Assembly: GCA_964035545.1 (NCBI GenBank)
Contig: OZ037765.1
Location: 13,076,698 to 13,140,697, forward strand
DNA from: Bugula neritina
Taxonomy: Eukaryota > Bryozoa > Gymnolaemata > Cheilostomatida > Bugulidae
Direction: 5' to 3'
Length of the DNA: 64,000 bases
This document shows, piece by piece, positions 49,396 through 60,389 of the stretch. How positions within the stretch are numbered: the first letter of the stretch is position 1; each line of letters opens with the position of its first letter. Under the pieces are notes generated by a model. It was not told the DNA's origin and did not search any database. It saw only the letters and a program-made list of their open reading frames with translations. The position numbers and the translations under genes were made by a program.

Positions 49396-49409
49396 GATGG
49401 AGGGGAGTG
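49396..49409 (+). other. Polypurine tract before the 3' LTR
   Basis: The purine run GATGGAGGGGAGTG (with single Ts) directly abuts the TGTGG start of the 3' LTR at 49410, the expected place for the plus-strand primer. Confidence 0.7.
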
Positions 49410-50125
49410 TGTGGTAAAATTGTGTATAGTAACTAATGCTTGTATTCCCCTTACTATTATTATCTTCATTCCCATGGAATGCGTGTTTTCTTAGATATAC
49501 ATCATTACTTAGCTATCGTATTGTAACAGCTAAGTGTTATGTTGGCAATGATAGGATTAGCTATTATTCCCAGCTACTTATTACTACTAACGTGACTGGA
49601 TTAGCTATTGTTTCTGACGGCTCACAGGAACACTTATATAATCAAGATAACCGGGATTTCCCTGCGAAGTTCGCTCGATTCAAGCGATTCCTTTGTTCTA
49701 GCCCTGCGAATCCCCTGCGATTCGAGCGAATTCCCTCGAATTCGCTTGGAACATTCTGGGGGAATGTTTCCCAAAGTATAAAAGGAAGCCCTCAACACAG
49801 TAGAGTCAGTCTTCAGCCAGCAGCACAACAGGACACATCTCGGAGCTACCAAGCCAGGACAATAACACACTTAGTTAATTATCTTATACTTTGTTTACCA
49901 GTTTACTAGTAAGTTTTCCATACATGTAAGGAGTTGTCCTCCCTAACTGCTATTTTTGGATTTATATATATTATGGAGTAAATAAAGGGGATTGTGAGTA
50001 TTACATTTCTTATTTATTGTGCATAAATACCCTCCTACAAAGAGTCACTGTGTTCAATCAGCTAACAACCCACACCAATAATTGCATGCAGCGAATCATA
50101 ACATTCTACGCATAAAATTATTACA
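49410..50125 (+). repeat. 3' LTR
   Basis: 716 bp, same length as the 5' LTR; I read only one substitution. Followed by the ATAT target duplication at 50126-50129. Confidence 0.97.
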
Positions 50126-50350
50126 ATATAACTATAGGCTACTATAAGTATAAGTATAACATTAACTATAACTGTAGAACTATAACTAAAACTTATAAGT
50201 TATAACTATAAGTATAAATATTACTATAACTATAAGCTATACGTATACGTATACTTATACTTATAGGTTTAACTGAGTCTAAAGTAAAAGTATAACTATA
50301 AGTATAACTATAAGCTAAGGCTAAGCTTACAGTTACAGTTAGTGTTACTT
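50126..50350. repeat. ACTATAAGTATA-type simple repeat
   Basis: Irregular repeats of ACTATAAGTATA and its complement, continuing the tract into which the Gypsy element inserted. Confidence 0.6.
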
Positions 50351-50473
50351 CTAGTCCTAGCCTTAGTAATATTATTATAATTAGAACTATAAAAACATAG
50401 CCATTATGATTATGATTTTCACTTTGGGTATTACGATAGAGGTAATATTACGTTGAGATAACAATAAAATTTA

Positions 50474-50746
50474 TTGAATTTGATTTCAATTTCAACATGG
50501 CCAAAGCATACAGTAATTCTTTCTTTAGAAAAGGAAATCGATCGGGCTAAATTGTTATTTTCCCATGAGCACGGCGAGCAGTCGTCGCTCCCTAATTTTA
50601 AGGACACTCTTAGCTGGGTTTTCCAAATATTGAAAAGGCGAGTAGAAACTGAAAACGTTGATGCGTTACGCCTGACAGAAAAAAGTGACTGCGAAGTATT
50701 ATTATCATTATGTACTTATCGGGCGCATGCATTGCCACGAGCATAG
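50474..50746 (+). other. Orphan open frame, possible exon or transposon fragment
   Basis: About 75 codons ending ...TYRAHALPRA have more even base use than the AT-rich surroundings and amphipathic composition (SLEKEIDRAKLLFSHEHGEQ, WVFQILKRRVETENVDALR). No known family recognised, no clear splice sites. Likely a relic or a single exon of an unknown gene. Confidence 0.3.
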
Positions 50747-50859
50747 GATATTTTCATAAGAGAAAAGTGGGATAAGCAGTTAGAGTTTTTAACGTTTGCT
50801 CACTCTCAGTGCTACTACTTAATACCTATATCTATGTAATATCTCTATCACGAATATCA

Positions 50860-51150
50860 CTATCAGTATGACTATGAATATCACTAATACTAATAGTAGT
50901 ACTAATAGTAATACTAATAGTAATTAGTAATTACTAACAGTAACACTAACAGTAACAGTAAAAAGTGACAGTATCAATATTACTATTACTAATAATATTA
51001 CTATTACTAATACTAATAGTAATTGTAATAGTATGATATTGAGTATCACTATCACTATGAGTGTATGACTATAACTATAAGTATAAGTAAAATTTAAGTA
51101 TGGTTAAACTAAAACTTGAAGGTGATGTTATGCTAATACTAATAGTATAT
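50860..51150. repeat. ACTAAT/AGTAAT simple-repeat tract
   Basis: Irregular hexamer repeats of the type seen elsewhere in the window, next to the 3' end of the LINE. Confidence 0.6.
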
Positions 51151-51349
51151 GAGTATGAGTATCAGTTACCTGTCGAAATACCTGTCGAATTCTTCTTCAC
51201 ACTGGACAACCCAAATGGGTCAAAGGGGTGTGCCACATTCTTAACCAAAATTTACATTTTTAGGTCAGTAATCAGTAAGTGTGCTTAAAACTAGTTTGCA
51301 GTAGAGTCAGAACAAGTAAGGTTAACCTGTCTGTGGTAAGTATGCTGTA

Positions 51350-51763
51350 TTACATTGTGTTGCTGTCTGTTATTGAGGATTTAATCTTCATGTCTCTGAT
51401 GGTTCTTGGTAGAAAACTATTGTGATAATTGCTATAATTAGTCGTAACTGATCGAGAAACTCCTTGGGCCTGGGATCTGGTTAGAACTGTGGATGATGTT
51501 TTGTTGACTATGTGATCATAAGATTTGGAGAGTGCTGGGTGGTGCTCCTCCTTGGACAGAATCTGGATAAGCAGGCAGAGGCGCTTGTTCCTCCTGGATG
51601 CCAGCGGGGTCAGCCCAAGCTTCTCGATAGTTGGACTCACATCTTTCCGTCCTTTTATGTTGGCGATAAAACGAACAGCATCTGTCTGTACATTCTCTAG
51701 AGTGGCAATATCTTTCTTGCAGACGGGGTCCCAGACTGCGCATGCATATTCCAAGTGAGGCAA
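51350..51763 (-). pseudogene. LINE ORF2 C-terminal region
   Basis: 137 codons, continuing in a different frame: PHLEYACAVWDPV, VQTDAVRFIANI and LPRTIRDMKIKSS, the segment typical of the C-terminus of CR1/Jockey-type ORF2. Ends at TAA at 51350-51352. Confidence 0.85.
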
Positions 51764-51831
51764 ACATAGTGTTTTGTATGCAATGAGACGAGCGTGTTGT
51801 GGTGCCCAAAATAGAGCTCGTTTGATTATGC

Positions 51832-52908
51832 CTAATTGTCTCTTTGCTTTGCAACTTTAGTGTTAATGTGAGCATCAAACTTACAGTCAGATTTGAGCAG
51901 AACTCCTAGATATTTTGCGTAATTAACATGCTCCAAGACTGAACCGCTTAGTGTGTAGTTTGGTAGATTTTGCGTTGGGTTGATAGCCATAATCTTACTT
52001 TTGGAGATATTGAAAGACATGCCCCACTTGTTGGCCCATATTCCTAACTTGTCGAGATTATGTTGAAATCTTTTGGCATCAAATGCAGAATTGACTGGCT
52101 GATACAAAAGAGTATCATCGGCGAAGAGTCCAACAGAACAATTAAGGGAATTTGGCAAATCATTGATGAAGATCAGGAATAGGATTGGTCCAAGCACGGA
52201 TCCTTGTGGAACTCCTGATGTTACCGACAGTGGTTCTGAGATGTGACCCTGAAGGACAACGCATTGAGATCTGTTCGTCAAGAAGTCTGATATCCAGCTG
52301 AGAAGATAATTGTCAATATTGCCAATTGCCGCCAGTTTCTGCATCAGTAGCACATGGGGTACTCGATCAAACGCTTTTGTAAAGTCTAGAATTGCAGCAT
52401 GGACACTTTGACGGGTGTCAATAGTTTGGAGTATGTCCTGCATTGTAGCGCATAATTGTGTTTCACACGACAGATCTTTTCTGAAGCCATGTTGACGGTT
52501 GTGTAATAGTTTATCAACTTTTTCGAGCAGAAATTTCAAAACAAGATGCTCTAGCATTTTACAGGGTATACTGGTTAGCGATATAGGGCGGTAGTTATGA
52601 ACACACTCCTTTGGTCCAGATTTGTGAAGAGGAGAGACATTGGCTGTCTTCCAGCTAATTGGGAGGTTTCCAGATTGCAGTGACACATTGAAGATGCGAC
52701 TGAGGCATTCAGCAGTTTGCTCTGGAACAATATTCAAATGTGCTCTGCAGATTCCATCAGGACCGGGAGCTTTACCAGGTTTGAGCGTTTTTATGAGGCT
52801 CAGAACGCCCGCAGGGGTGATGGCTGGGACCTCGGGAAAACTTTGAGATTTTTTTGCAGTAAGCTGAATATCACAACTAAATTGTTGGTGAAAATAGTTA
52901 TTGAGCAA
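51832..52908 (-). pseudogene. LINE reverse transcriptase domain
   Basis: 358 codons with the standard LINE RT blocks: KPGKAPGPDGI, NYRPISLTSIPCK, HGFRKDLSCETQL, LDFTKAFDRVPH, SGVPQGSVLGPILFL and the catalytic FADDTLLY. The frame breaks after FDAHINTKVAK. Confidence 0.94.
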
Positions 52909-52945
52909 GTTGGCACAAATTTTGGGGTCTGTTACATGTTTCCCT

Positions 52946-54142
52946 TCAGGTGCGACGAGTGTGATTTTGGTTTTGAGATTGGGTGAGTCCTTTTAAGTGT
53001 CTGTAGAAGGGTTTATTGTTTCCTTCTTTCAATGGCTGACACACTTGTTTTACAATGTATGACCTCTTAGTCTCACGGTAAGTTTTCTTGGCAAGTCTTT
53101 TATGAGAGGCCGCTGCATTCTTGTCAAAAGAATCTTTACTATGTAGATAGCGATTATAAAGTTTCCGCTGTTTTTGTGCAACTTTGCGACATTCCTTGTT
53201 AAACCAGATGGGCTCATTCAGATACTGTTTGATTCGGCAGTTTACAACTGGTACGTGGTCGCTAACAGCTTGTTGCAGATTCCGTGAGAAGTGAGTCCAC
53301 ATGTCATTGACCTCATCCATATTTGAGAGATCTTGTCCGATTCCTTCCAATACATCTTGAAACTGCTCGATGTCTGCTTTGTGGAATTGTTTTAGAGATC
53401 TATAAGTAATCGCATCTTTCACTGCGTGAGCTAAATGCATGTTTACAGTAACAATTGCATGGTCGCTAAGCCCTGGGAAGAGAACTCTATGTTCTAGATT
53501 ATCCGGTTTACTAGCACAGATGAGGTCCAGCGTATTCCCATGGATGTGTGTAGGTTCAGTCACAAGCTGATGCATGTGCATCTCTAATAAGATGTTAAGG
53601 AACTCCTGGTGAAGCTTCTTACATTGTGCGTAAGGTTTGATAGTGTTTAAATGCCAATCTATACCAGGTAGATTCATATCTCCTACCAAAATGAGGTGAT
53701 GGGTTGGGAATTTCTGACTTATTGTAATTATGGAATTTTTCAAAGTGGATAGGTCTCTAACTGTTGGGGGACGGTAGTAACATCCAATGATATACTCTTT
53801 TATTCGAACAAATACAAGTTCTGTATCATCTGGATTTTCAAAACCTACAGTGTGACTATTGAGCTTGTGGTCCACAGCGATGAGAACCCCACCACCATGA
53901 GAATTTCTGTCATGTCTATATATTGCCTTATTATTATAATCAAAAACCTGACTATTTGGAAAAGACGAGTCTATATGTGTTTCGGTAAGACAAACTAAAT
54001 CAAAATCACAGGTTATAGCAGAAAACTCTTCAGTTTTTCCCTTTAGGGATCTTGTGTTCGCAAGGAATAAGCTTATTTTGTCACTTGATGTCTGTTCTGT
54101 GCGGTAGGGTTCGTGTACTTCCATTCCCCCTGAAGCTGACAC
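52946..54142 (-). pseudogene. LINE apurinic-type endonuclease domain
   Basis: About 398 codons. Motifs of the exonuclease/endonuclease/phosphatase fold: LFLANTRSL (N), CLTETHIDSS (E), HGGGVLIAV, LVGDMNLPGIDW (DxN) and LSDHAIVTV (SDH). The enzyme would nick target DNA for target-primed reverse transcription. The frame is lost at the junction to reverse transcriptase. Confidence 0.92.
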
Positions 54143-54648
54143 TGGATCTTGTTATTTCGTATGCGGTAGTCAGAATCCGGGTTGTTTCTCTTCATCTCTC
54201 TGACAGTTTCTCGTAATTTAAATTGCTGGTCTCTGGTCTCCTTACTTTCATCTAGTTTACAAAATATGTTTTCGTGTCGAAGTGATGCATTTACCCTTTT
54301 CAGGAATTCCCATTTAGTCATTTCATCAGCAGATTCCAATTTAATGGGCCGAGAAGTTCCAGAAGTTTTGGTGTTGAGTCGGAAGGATCGAAGAGGAGCT
54401 TTTGTTCTTTGGAAGCAATCTTTCTTCATCAATTCCGTGATCAGGTCATGGGCGTGTTTGCCTTCTTCCTCTGAAATACCATACAGAATGGCGTTGTTCT
54501 TCCTTATTTCCGCCTGCGACAATTCAAGATTCTTTGCAAACAGCTCTTTAGCACTGTCATTGGCTTCCAAACTTTTCTTCATACTCTCTGCATTTTGCTT
54601 TACGGCCTCTGCATAGCTTTTTTCTAGTTTTTCTAGCCTGCCATCCAT
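54073..54648 (-). pseudogene. LINE ORF1 fragment
   Basis: 191 codons. A predicted coiled coil (LEKLEKSYAEAVKQNAES) is followed by an RRM-like region with NAILYGISEEEGKHAHDL and a basic C-terminal part, the usual build of LINE ORF1 RNA-binding proteins. It overlaps the endonuclease frame by about 70 bases, which may be the natural ORF1/ORF2 junction. Confidence 0.75.
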
Positions 54649-54729
54649 TTCAGCAGTTGTATTATTAATATTAGTATTTCAAGTTAGCAGTATTACCTAT
54701 TGACCACGTCTTCCATAGGTAATAAAATA

Positions 54730-56484
54730 GGGGAGAGTGAGGTAGTTTGAGACAGGTTTTTACAGTTGGCCCTATCCTAAAATCATTTTCATGTTTTAAA
54801 TTAAAACCATAAAAAATTACTGCTATTGCAATTTACTTTCATCACCAGAATATTTTTTGTTGTTGCATCTATTGTTTTCATTTGAATTGAAGTTGAAATT
54901 TCTGTCTCAAATTGCCTCACCGTAATTATGGAGGGTAGATTGAGACAACATGTGTGGGTAAACTACGACAATGGTTTTGTTGATTGGGTAGATTGAGACT
55001 AGCTATGAAACATTGACAAGTGGAAATAAATATGTGGGTAGAATGAGACAAGAAGTTTTATTTCAGTTTATAGGCTAATTATGATACAGGTAATTGTACA
55101 TTTACATCCTAGTCTATTTACCTCAAGTTCATGTTAACAGGGAATACCACTGTAGGAAAACTGTAGGTGGAGTTTTGTCTTGCTGTTCCTCCAAAAGTGG
55201 CTGGCTTCGGCAAAAGTGCTTTAATTTGCTGAAGCTCAATCAAATTAATGTCAGGTATTTGTGGTACTACAAATCTTGTCACGTCGTCGGTGGACAGTTT
55301 AGACTCTCTCATACTGCTGACTATAACACCTTGCTTTTCCTTGTTTTCTAGCACTTTTGAAACATAATACACTTTTCGGATTTTATTGAATGTGTACTCT
55401 ACCAAGCAAAAATCACCTTCACCACACCTGCCTTCCATCTCTACATCTAAATCAATTACCACAATATCTTCGGTTTCCTTGATACCGTCAGCCTATTCAT
55501 CGTATTCATCATCAGAGTTGTCTTGCACCATTCCCACCTTAATCATTTTCGCAAGAGGCTTATCCTCTTTATCGGAGCTCGATAAGCCTTCATCAGTCTC
55601 CGAGCTGATTTTTTCTTTGAAGCCTTTGCGAATGAAGTGGTTTTGTTTGCTGGCTCGACCATAGGTGATAGAGTAAACCCAATACTTTTCCGTTTCTTGT
55701 TTCTACCTTTAGCAGGGTGCAGCTGATCAGATCCCTTCGATAGATATGGTCCAACCATCTCTGGAGATTTCTTCCTTTCCATCTCACCGTGACATTCTGT
55801 AATACCAGTGTCACTGTTAACAGGTGCTGTAGATGTGGTAGGTTTGTTTTGATCAAGGAATCCAGTCATCCAGTTTCGACCTGCCATTTTGTGAGTGTGC
55901 CAATTATCTGGCACTACTAGATTATTAGCTTTTGCAAATTCAAAAGCAAGAGCTTGTGCATCTTTCAATGTCAAGCCATAATTTATCTTTGAGCAAGTAA
56001 TAAGGTATTCTGAAATTTTGCCTTCCAGCTGTGAGTCGAGAACTCTTCTTATATACTGGCTTGAATTCTTGATGTCCTGGGTTATCTCTAACCTTTTTCA
56101 CATAACGTTGAAGGGTCTGAAATGGGGCACCTGTTCTTTCAGCCACCCTTCACAACAAGCTCAACGGTCAGCTCCATTGTTGACTCCTCAGCCCCCTCTC
56201 GCTTTCTTTTGTAGTTTCTAGGCATAGTAGCTGTATCTAAAAATGAGTTTGATAGTAAACATCCAATTTGACTTAAGTTATCTAAATTTGTTCGAACCAA
56301 TATGCAATGGGGGTCACATATGTGGGTAGTTTCAGACTCGGCCTTGGGTAATTTGAGACTTAATCTCAAATTACCCAAATGGAGTAGAATGAGACAACCC
56401 ACATATTACATATATAATGTGTCCAGTTTAAGACAAGTCTCAAACTACCCACAATAAAGATGTGTCAATCTACCCACTGGGGCG
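54730..56484 (-). mobile_element. pogo/Tigger-like DNA transposon relic
   Basis: Flanked by TA on both sides (54728-54729, 56485-56486). The left end reads GGGGAGAGTGAGGTAGTTTG and the right end, in complement, CGCCCCAGTGGGTAGATTGA, so the termini share AGTG-GGTAG-TTGA. The word GGTAGATTGAGACA and variants are repeated several times inside each end (54940-55050; 56320-56475), as expected for transposase-binding sites. It carries a broken CENP-B-type transposase gene. Confidence 0.7.
55118..56225 (-). pseudogene. CENP-B/pogo-type transposase relic lacking the DDE core
   Basis: Starts MPRNYKRKREG (ATG 56225-56223), the usual start of psq-type helix-turn-helix transposases. The HTH continues in another frame (AERTGAPFQTLQRYVKKVRD), and the CENP-B-like segment in a third (GLTLKDAQALAFEFAKANN, AGRNWMTGFLDQNK), so there are two frameshifts (about 56143 and 56000). 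Directly after this comes the tail region (SPEMVGPYLSKG, GRNKKRKS), and then a C-terminal part (GDFCLVEYTFNKIRKVYYV, ALLPKP). The roughly 200-residue DDE catalytic domain that should lie between is absent. Non-functional as a transposase. Confidence 0.75.
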
Positions 56485-56486
56485 TA

Positions 56487-57379
56487 AATGATGGCAGTGA
56501 GTTCACACTACTACATGGTGAGAACTAATCACAGAGCATTCATGATAATTTGAAAAGTTGTAATATACAGATAGCTTATTTGTTTTCTATAAGGTTTCAA
56601 CTGATAAACTAGCAAATGCTGGAGTTATAAGCTCTCAAAAATTGCTAGTGTAAGCTATCACCCCTGGTTCGTAAACAGGCACAATGTGGTCTTCAGTCTC
56701 TACTGATGTTTTTATTGGTAAAACTGTCGTGAAAACTACAATTAATGAAATTATGAATATGATATAATAAATAATATGTGATAAAACTTTTATCAGTGAT
56801 AATTGGACACTAACTAATCAGCTTCAAATAAAGAGCAAGCCTTGCTATAAAAATCAGTATACACCATCTAAGTTATTGAAATTGATATTAAAAGGATAAT
56901 AAAAATGCCATATGATTGTCAAAAATACTACAATAAAAATAATTATCTTGTTAGCCCATCCAGGAATGAAGCTTATAACTGTGATGTTAATGTAGTAGGT
57001 ATTTATTCTCTACTTTGATAATATTGATTTGAATGCAACAAAAATTTAACATAATATAAGTGAAAGGCTACTCAGCAGTTTATGCTACATGTTTGCTGGC
57101 TGAAAGTGTAGCATGGAATGACGGCTGAGAGTAAAATATATTTCAATGAATAAATCATTTCAGGAAACTGATGGTGTAAAAGCTATTTATATAACTTAGT
57201 CTTAGTGATATACATATGAGGAAATCATGTTGACTTTTGTATGCAGTTTTGTCATAGCCGTAGAAGAAAACAGCTACATATACATGACTAATGTGATGTT
57301 TTTCTAATTATAAGCAAGTTGGTTAACTTTGTTTTGATGAGAGCAAGAAATTTCACTGGCATTCCAATTAATTACACTC
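56487..57379. other. Non-coding AT-rich spacer
   Basis: No gene, recognisable repeat or LTR end found by eye. It could contain the decayed 3' end or LTR of the BEL element to its right. Confidence 0.4.
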
Positions 57380-58048
57380 TCACCTGGAATTTCTAGGAGT
57401 GACTTGTAATTTTGAATGTATGTCTAGTTCGATCTGACTAGTACAACTAATTTTGATATTGGCCGAGTTAAACAGACTCTTTTCTTGGAGTCTTTGGGGG
57501 TATGTTTTACTACCAACAAGCACCTTAACTGATCTAACAATGCTTCCATGGGACAGGTTGCATTCTACGACACGTGCTAAAAGCCACCAATTTCTTACTA
57601 CATTGTCGTCACACAACAGAACGATATCCCCCACCCTGATCTGTGGTACTTTGTTTACCCATTTTTGTCGCGACTGTAAGTAGAGCAAGTATTGCTTGCA
57701 CCAGCGTGTCCAAAATTCATTTGCCAACTGCCGTACCACTCTCTAACGTTTCCTAGCATTTATGTCTGCCTCCTCAAATGTGCTTGGAGCTGGCAGAACG
57801 CCCGACTTCATAGTCAACAGCATATTTGGGGTGATTGAAAACATATCATCAGTTGTTGAAGTTAATGGTTGACAGTTTATGATGGCCATCACTTCATAGA
57901 ACAAAGTTCGTAGCAAGGAAGTAGAGAGCCTCCCACCATGTCTCGTTACAAGGCGCTGTAGCACAGAACGGATAGTCCTTATCTGCCTTTCCCACACTCC
58001 TCCAAAATTGCTAGAGTGAGGAAAGTTGAAATTCATTGTGATGTTCAT
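57380..58048 (-). pseudogene. BEL integrase core end and C-terminal domain (element B)
   Basis: 58048-57743 encodes the end of the integrase core with SNFGGVWERQIRTIRSVLQRL (the conserved E is in GGVWER) and INCQPLTSTTDD...TPNMLL. 57739-57380 encodes the BEL-type C-terminal module with EFWTRWCKQYLLYLQSRQKW, VGDIVLLCDDNVVRNWW and ARVVECNLSHGSIVRSVKV. The two lie in different frames. Confidence 0.88.
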
Positions 58049-58254
58049 AGATTTGAGTTTACTGTCAGTCCCATCACTTCTTAGAAGACTCGCAGCACCA
58101 ATGAAGTTGGTACCTTGGTCCGATTGAATCGTCTAAATTGGACCCCTGATGGCTACCACAGTCCTGACAGCATTTATGTCCTTTAAAGTTCAATATAAAC
58201 AGCTCGTGAGGCCATGCATGTGACTATCAAGCCATATCGTTTTGATTCCTTTCT

Positions 58255-58440
58255 ACCATTTTGACAATAAAAGGGCCAAAACAATCTAATCCACAGTGGG
58301 TGAAAGGAGGGGCTTCGTTGACTCTCACTGATGGTAATGTCGCCATTTGTGGTGTCAATAGTTTAGCTTTGATTCTTTTACATGTTACACAGAGACGTAA
58401 CTTTGATGAAATTGTGAATTTACCACCGATGATCCAAAAT
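58255..58440 (-). pseudogene. BEL integrase N-terminal/core start (element B)
   Basis: Open minus-strand stretch of about 62 codons: FWIIGGKFTISSKLRLCVTC (zinc-binding CxxC), MATLPSVRVNEAPPFTHCGL and DCFGPFIVK, where the D is the first catalytic aspartate of the BEL integrase family. It ends in a stop soon after. Confidence 0.85.
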
Positions 58441-58510
58441 ACCTGTGATCATATTTTAGACAGAGTATACTCTAAGGCCTAAGCCAAGGTGTCCCAGTTT
58501 TGCATGCGCG

Positions 58511-59040
58511 TCATTTATGAGTTACAGTTTTATTGACTATTGTTGTTTTGTTGCATAAATTGTCATCATGTGTGTTGTTTGTAGCTAGACTACCCATGAT
58601 AACCCACCCTAGGTCAGTACGTACGTCAAATGGTTCATCGTCTGCGTCGTTTCCCACTAATACTTCTCTAGGTTTGAAGGCTAATGGGCAATAGCCTCCA
58701 ATGAGTAGCCCTGCTGAAATTTTTTGTCCCTTGACCATATTTTTTGCTAAGTCTTCTAAATGTGGCCAGGCGGTAAGAGCACCTGCCTGCCGAATAGACT
58801 CATACTTGGCAGGTATTGGTTCTGCAGAATACACATTTGGAAATTTCACCTCCTTACTACAGCTATATCTTTTGATGATTAGGTCATTGGTTACCATTGT
58901 ATCTAACTCAAAGTTTTAGTGTGTCATTGTTGCCATTGGCAGTTTTGTTGGTTTTTGATACATGTGAGTTGTTCAACAATAGAATTGGTTATGTAACATG
59001 AGTCGCTGCCTGAGTCAAGGTTGGCATATGTTAATACTTT
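58511..59040 (-). pseudogene. BEL aspartic protease region (element B)
   Basis: At about 59025-58920, NLDSGSDSCYITN carries the catalytic DSG (59016-59008); a stop follows. 58897-58511 continues with YSAEPIPAKYESIR, GLLIGGYCPLAFKPREVLVG and VRTDLGWVIMGS, the conserved second half of BEL protease (DUF1758-type). It is followed by the integrase part with no RT. Confidence 0.85.
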
Positions 59041-59209
59041 TTTGTGGGGATCTTTGAAACCCAGACAGGAAGAGTTATATACATGAGTGTTTGTGATGTA
59101 TTTATAGAAAGATTATTGCATACTGTGCCATCTTTATTTTGGTTTGAACATTGCGTTTTACTTTCATCTGCTTGCTTTGTAGGTTGTGATGTGTAATTTT
59201 GGTGAAATA

Positions 59210-60110
59210 TTGTGGGATGAGCTTGCTTACAAATCTCACAGACTGGTTTCATGCTGCAATTTTTGTAACTGTGACCGCTTACGGCACATTTGAAACATAA
59301 GCTGTTGCTAGCAAGGAAGTCATTTACTTGTTGCGCAGGAAGTTTTGCTAAATTTCAGCAGTAGGCAGTGTGATGTTTCCATCTGGGTTATTTGTTTGAG
59401 AGGCAATATACACATTCTGGTTCTTTTTTCTGCTTTTGATCAAATGACAGGTTGTTTCGTTGTTTTGCTGACTGGCTATCAGTGTTTTGTGACTTATTAG
59501 CATGTTTTTGTTGATTTATGACTGATTCTGAAGTGTTTGAAACTATTGGTGCTGGTAATGTTATTTCAAACTTTAATGTAATTGAGTGTTTACTGTTGTT
59601 TTGTTTGGTAATTGGCTTGAATGCAGCTTTACTATGCCCACTTTTACATTTTTCTCTCAGATTGCTACAAGAAATTTTAGCCTCATCTGCAAATTTATGG
59701 AAGGATGGGAACACTTTCCTCTTCCTCCTCTGCTATGGCATGTCTTAACCATTGTTCTTGAAGATTGTTTGGCAGAACACTTGCTAGATTTTTGTTCTCC
59801 CGTTTTCTGTCAATGACTTTCAAACCAGATATCAGCCTTGAGGCAGATAAACATTGGTTAAAGAAGTAACTGTAACTCTTGAGAGATTTAGCATCAGTTA
59901 CTGTAGACCATGCTTCTAGTCGATTTATAAACTGCTCTTCGATCAGCTCTTCCGAACCAAATTTGGTTTCAAGAGCATGTAACGCATCTTGATATGCATT
60001 TGCACTTTGCAGTGAGAAATAACCCCTTATAGCCTGCTTGGCATCACCATCCACATACTCTCTCAACAAATGGAGCTTCTGTAAATCGGTGTATGTATCG
60101 TATCTAATGT
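59210..60110 (-). pseudogene. gag: BEL Gag (element B)
   Basis: 60110-59695: LLREYVDGDAKQAIRGYFSL, ALHALETKFGSEELIEEQFI and NNLQEQWLRHA, the DUF1759-type capsid region. 59714-59388 continues it (FHKFADEAKISCSNL). Around 59310-59215 there is a CCHC knuckle, CFKCAVSGHSYKNC, followed by CEICKQAHPTIFH, the two-step motif usual in BEL Gag. Frames change between pieces. Confidence 0.85.
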
Positions 60111-60115
60111 AAATT

Positions 60116-60380
60116 TATAAGCAGCATATCTTGCACTGTTACAGCAGCACATCATAGCTATTGTTACACCCCACCTTAATTTTGTAAAAATTAAAAATAG
60201 AATTTACAATTTTAGTTTAGTTTTTGTTTATTTATTATTTATTGTTTTTGTACAGAGTGGCATAAAACTATATAATGGCTATTTTAAAATAGGGATATTA
60301 TAACTATACAGTGTAACCTCATACAGTGAAAGTTGTATATTTCTACTATAGCTAATCTTGCTTTTGTTGCAGCACTAGCT
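60116..60380. other. Spacer between the two BEL remnants
   Basis: AT-rich, no coding. TGTTACACCCC at about 60164 could be an LTR end of element A, but I could not find a matching partner. Confidence 0.3.
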
Positions 60381-60389
60381 TCTGTACGA

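Larger units (their letters stand above)
36649..50125 (+). mobile_element. Near-intact Ty3/Gypsy LTR retrotransposon, interrupted by a nested DNA transposon
   Basis: Bounded by two direct 716-bp LTRs (TGTGG...TTACA) and a 4-bp target duplication ATAT (36645-36648 and 50126-50129). Internal order is primer site, gag, protease, reverse transcriptase, RNase H, integrase, then a long C-terminal extension, which is the Ty3/Gypsy order. I read one base difference between the LTRs (G in the 5' copy, A in the 3' copy, about 36922 versus 49682), so the insertion is recent. Without the 4.8-kb nested insert it would be about 8.65 kb. The interior is clearly GC-richer than the surrounding genome. Defects are a frameshift near 40637 and the nested element in integrase. 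Confidence 0.97.
51340..54665 (-). mobile_element. Decayed CR1/Jockey-like LINE (ORF1, endonuclease, reverse transcriptase)
   Basis: Minus-strand non-LTR retrotransposon. In order: an ORF1 fragment (54648-54073), an APE-type endonuclease (54142-52946), reverse transcriptase (52908-51832) and a C-terminal region (51763-51350). The pol parts sit in three different frames, so there are at least two frameshifts (near 52940 and near 51845). The 5' end stops in AT repeat at about 54665, probably 5'-truncated. The exact 3' end and a tail could not be fixed. Confidence 0.9.
57380..60110 (-). mobile_element. BEL/Pao retrotransposon remnant B (gag, protease, integrase; RT missing)
   Basis: Minus strand, in order: gag (60110-59270), protease (about 59040-58511), then directly the integrase zinc-binding and core pieces (58440-57743) and the C-terminal module (57739-57380). 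The RT and RNase H that should lie between protease and integrase are absent. Stops and frame changes throughout. No LTR recognised. Confidence 0.85.
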
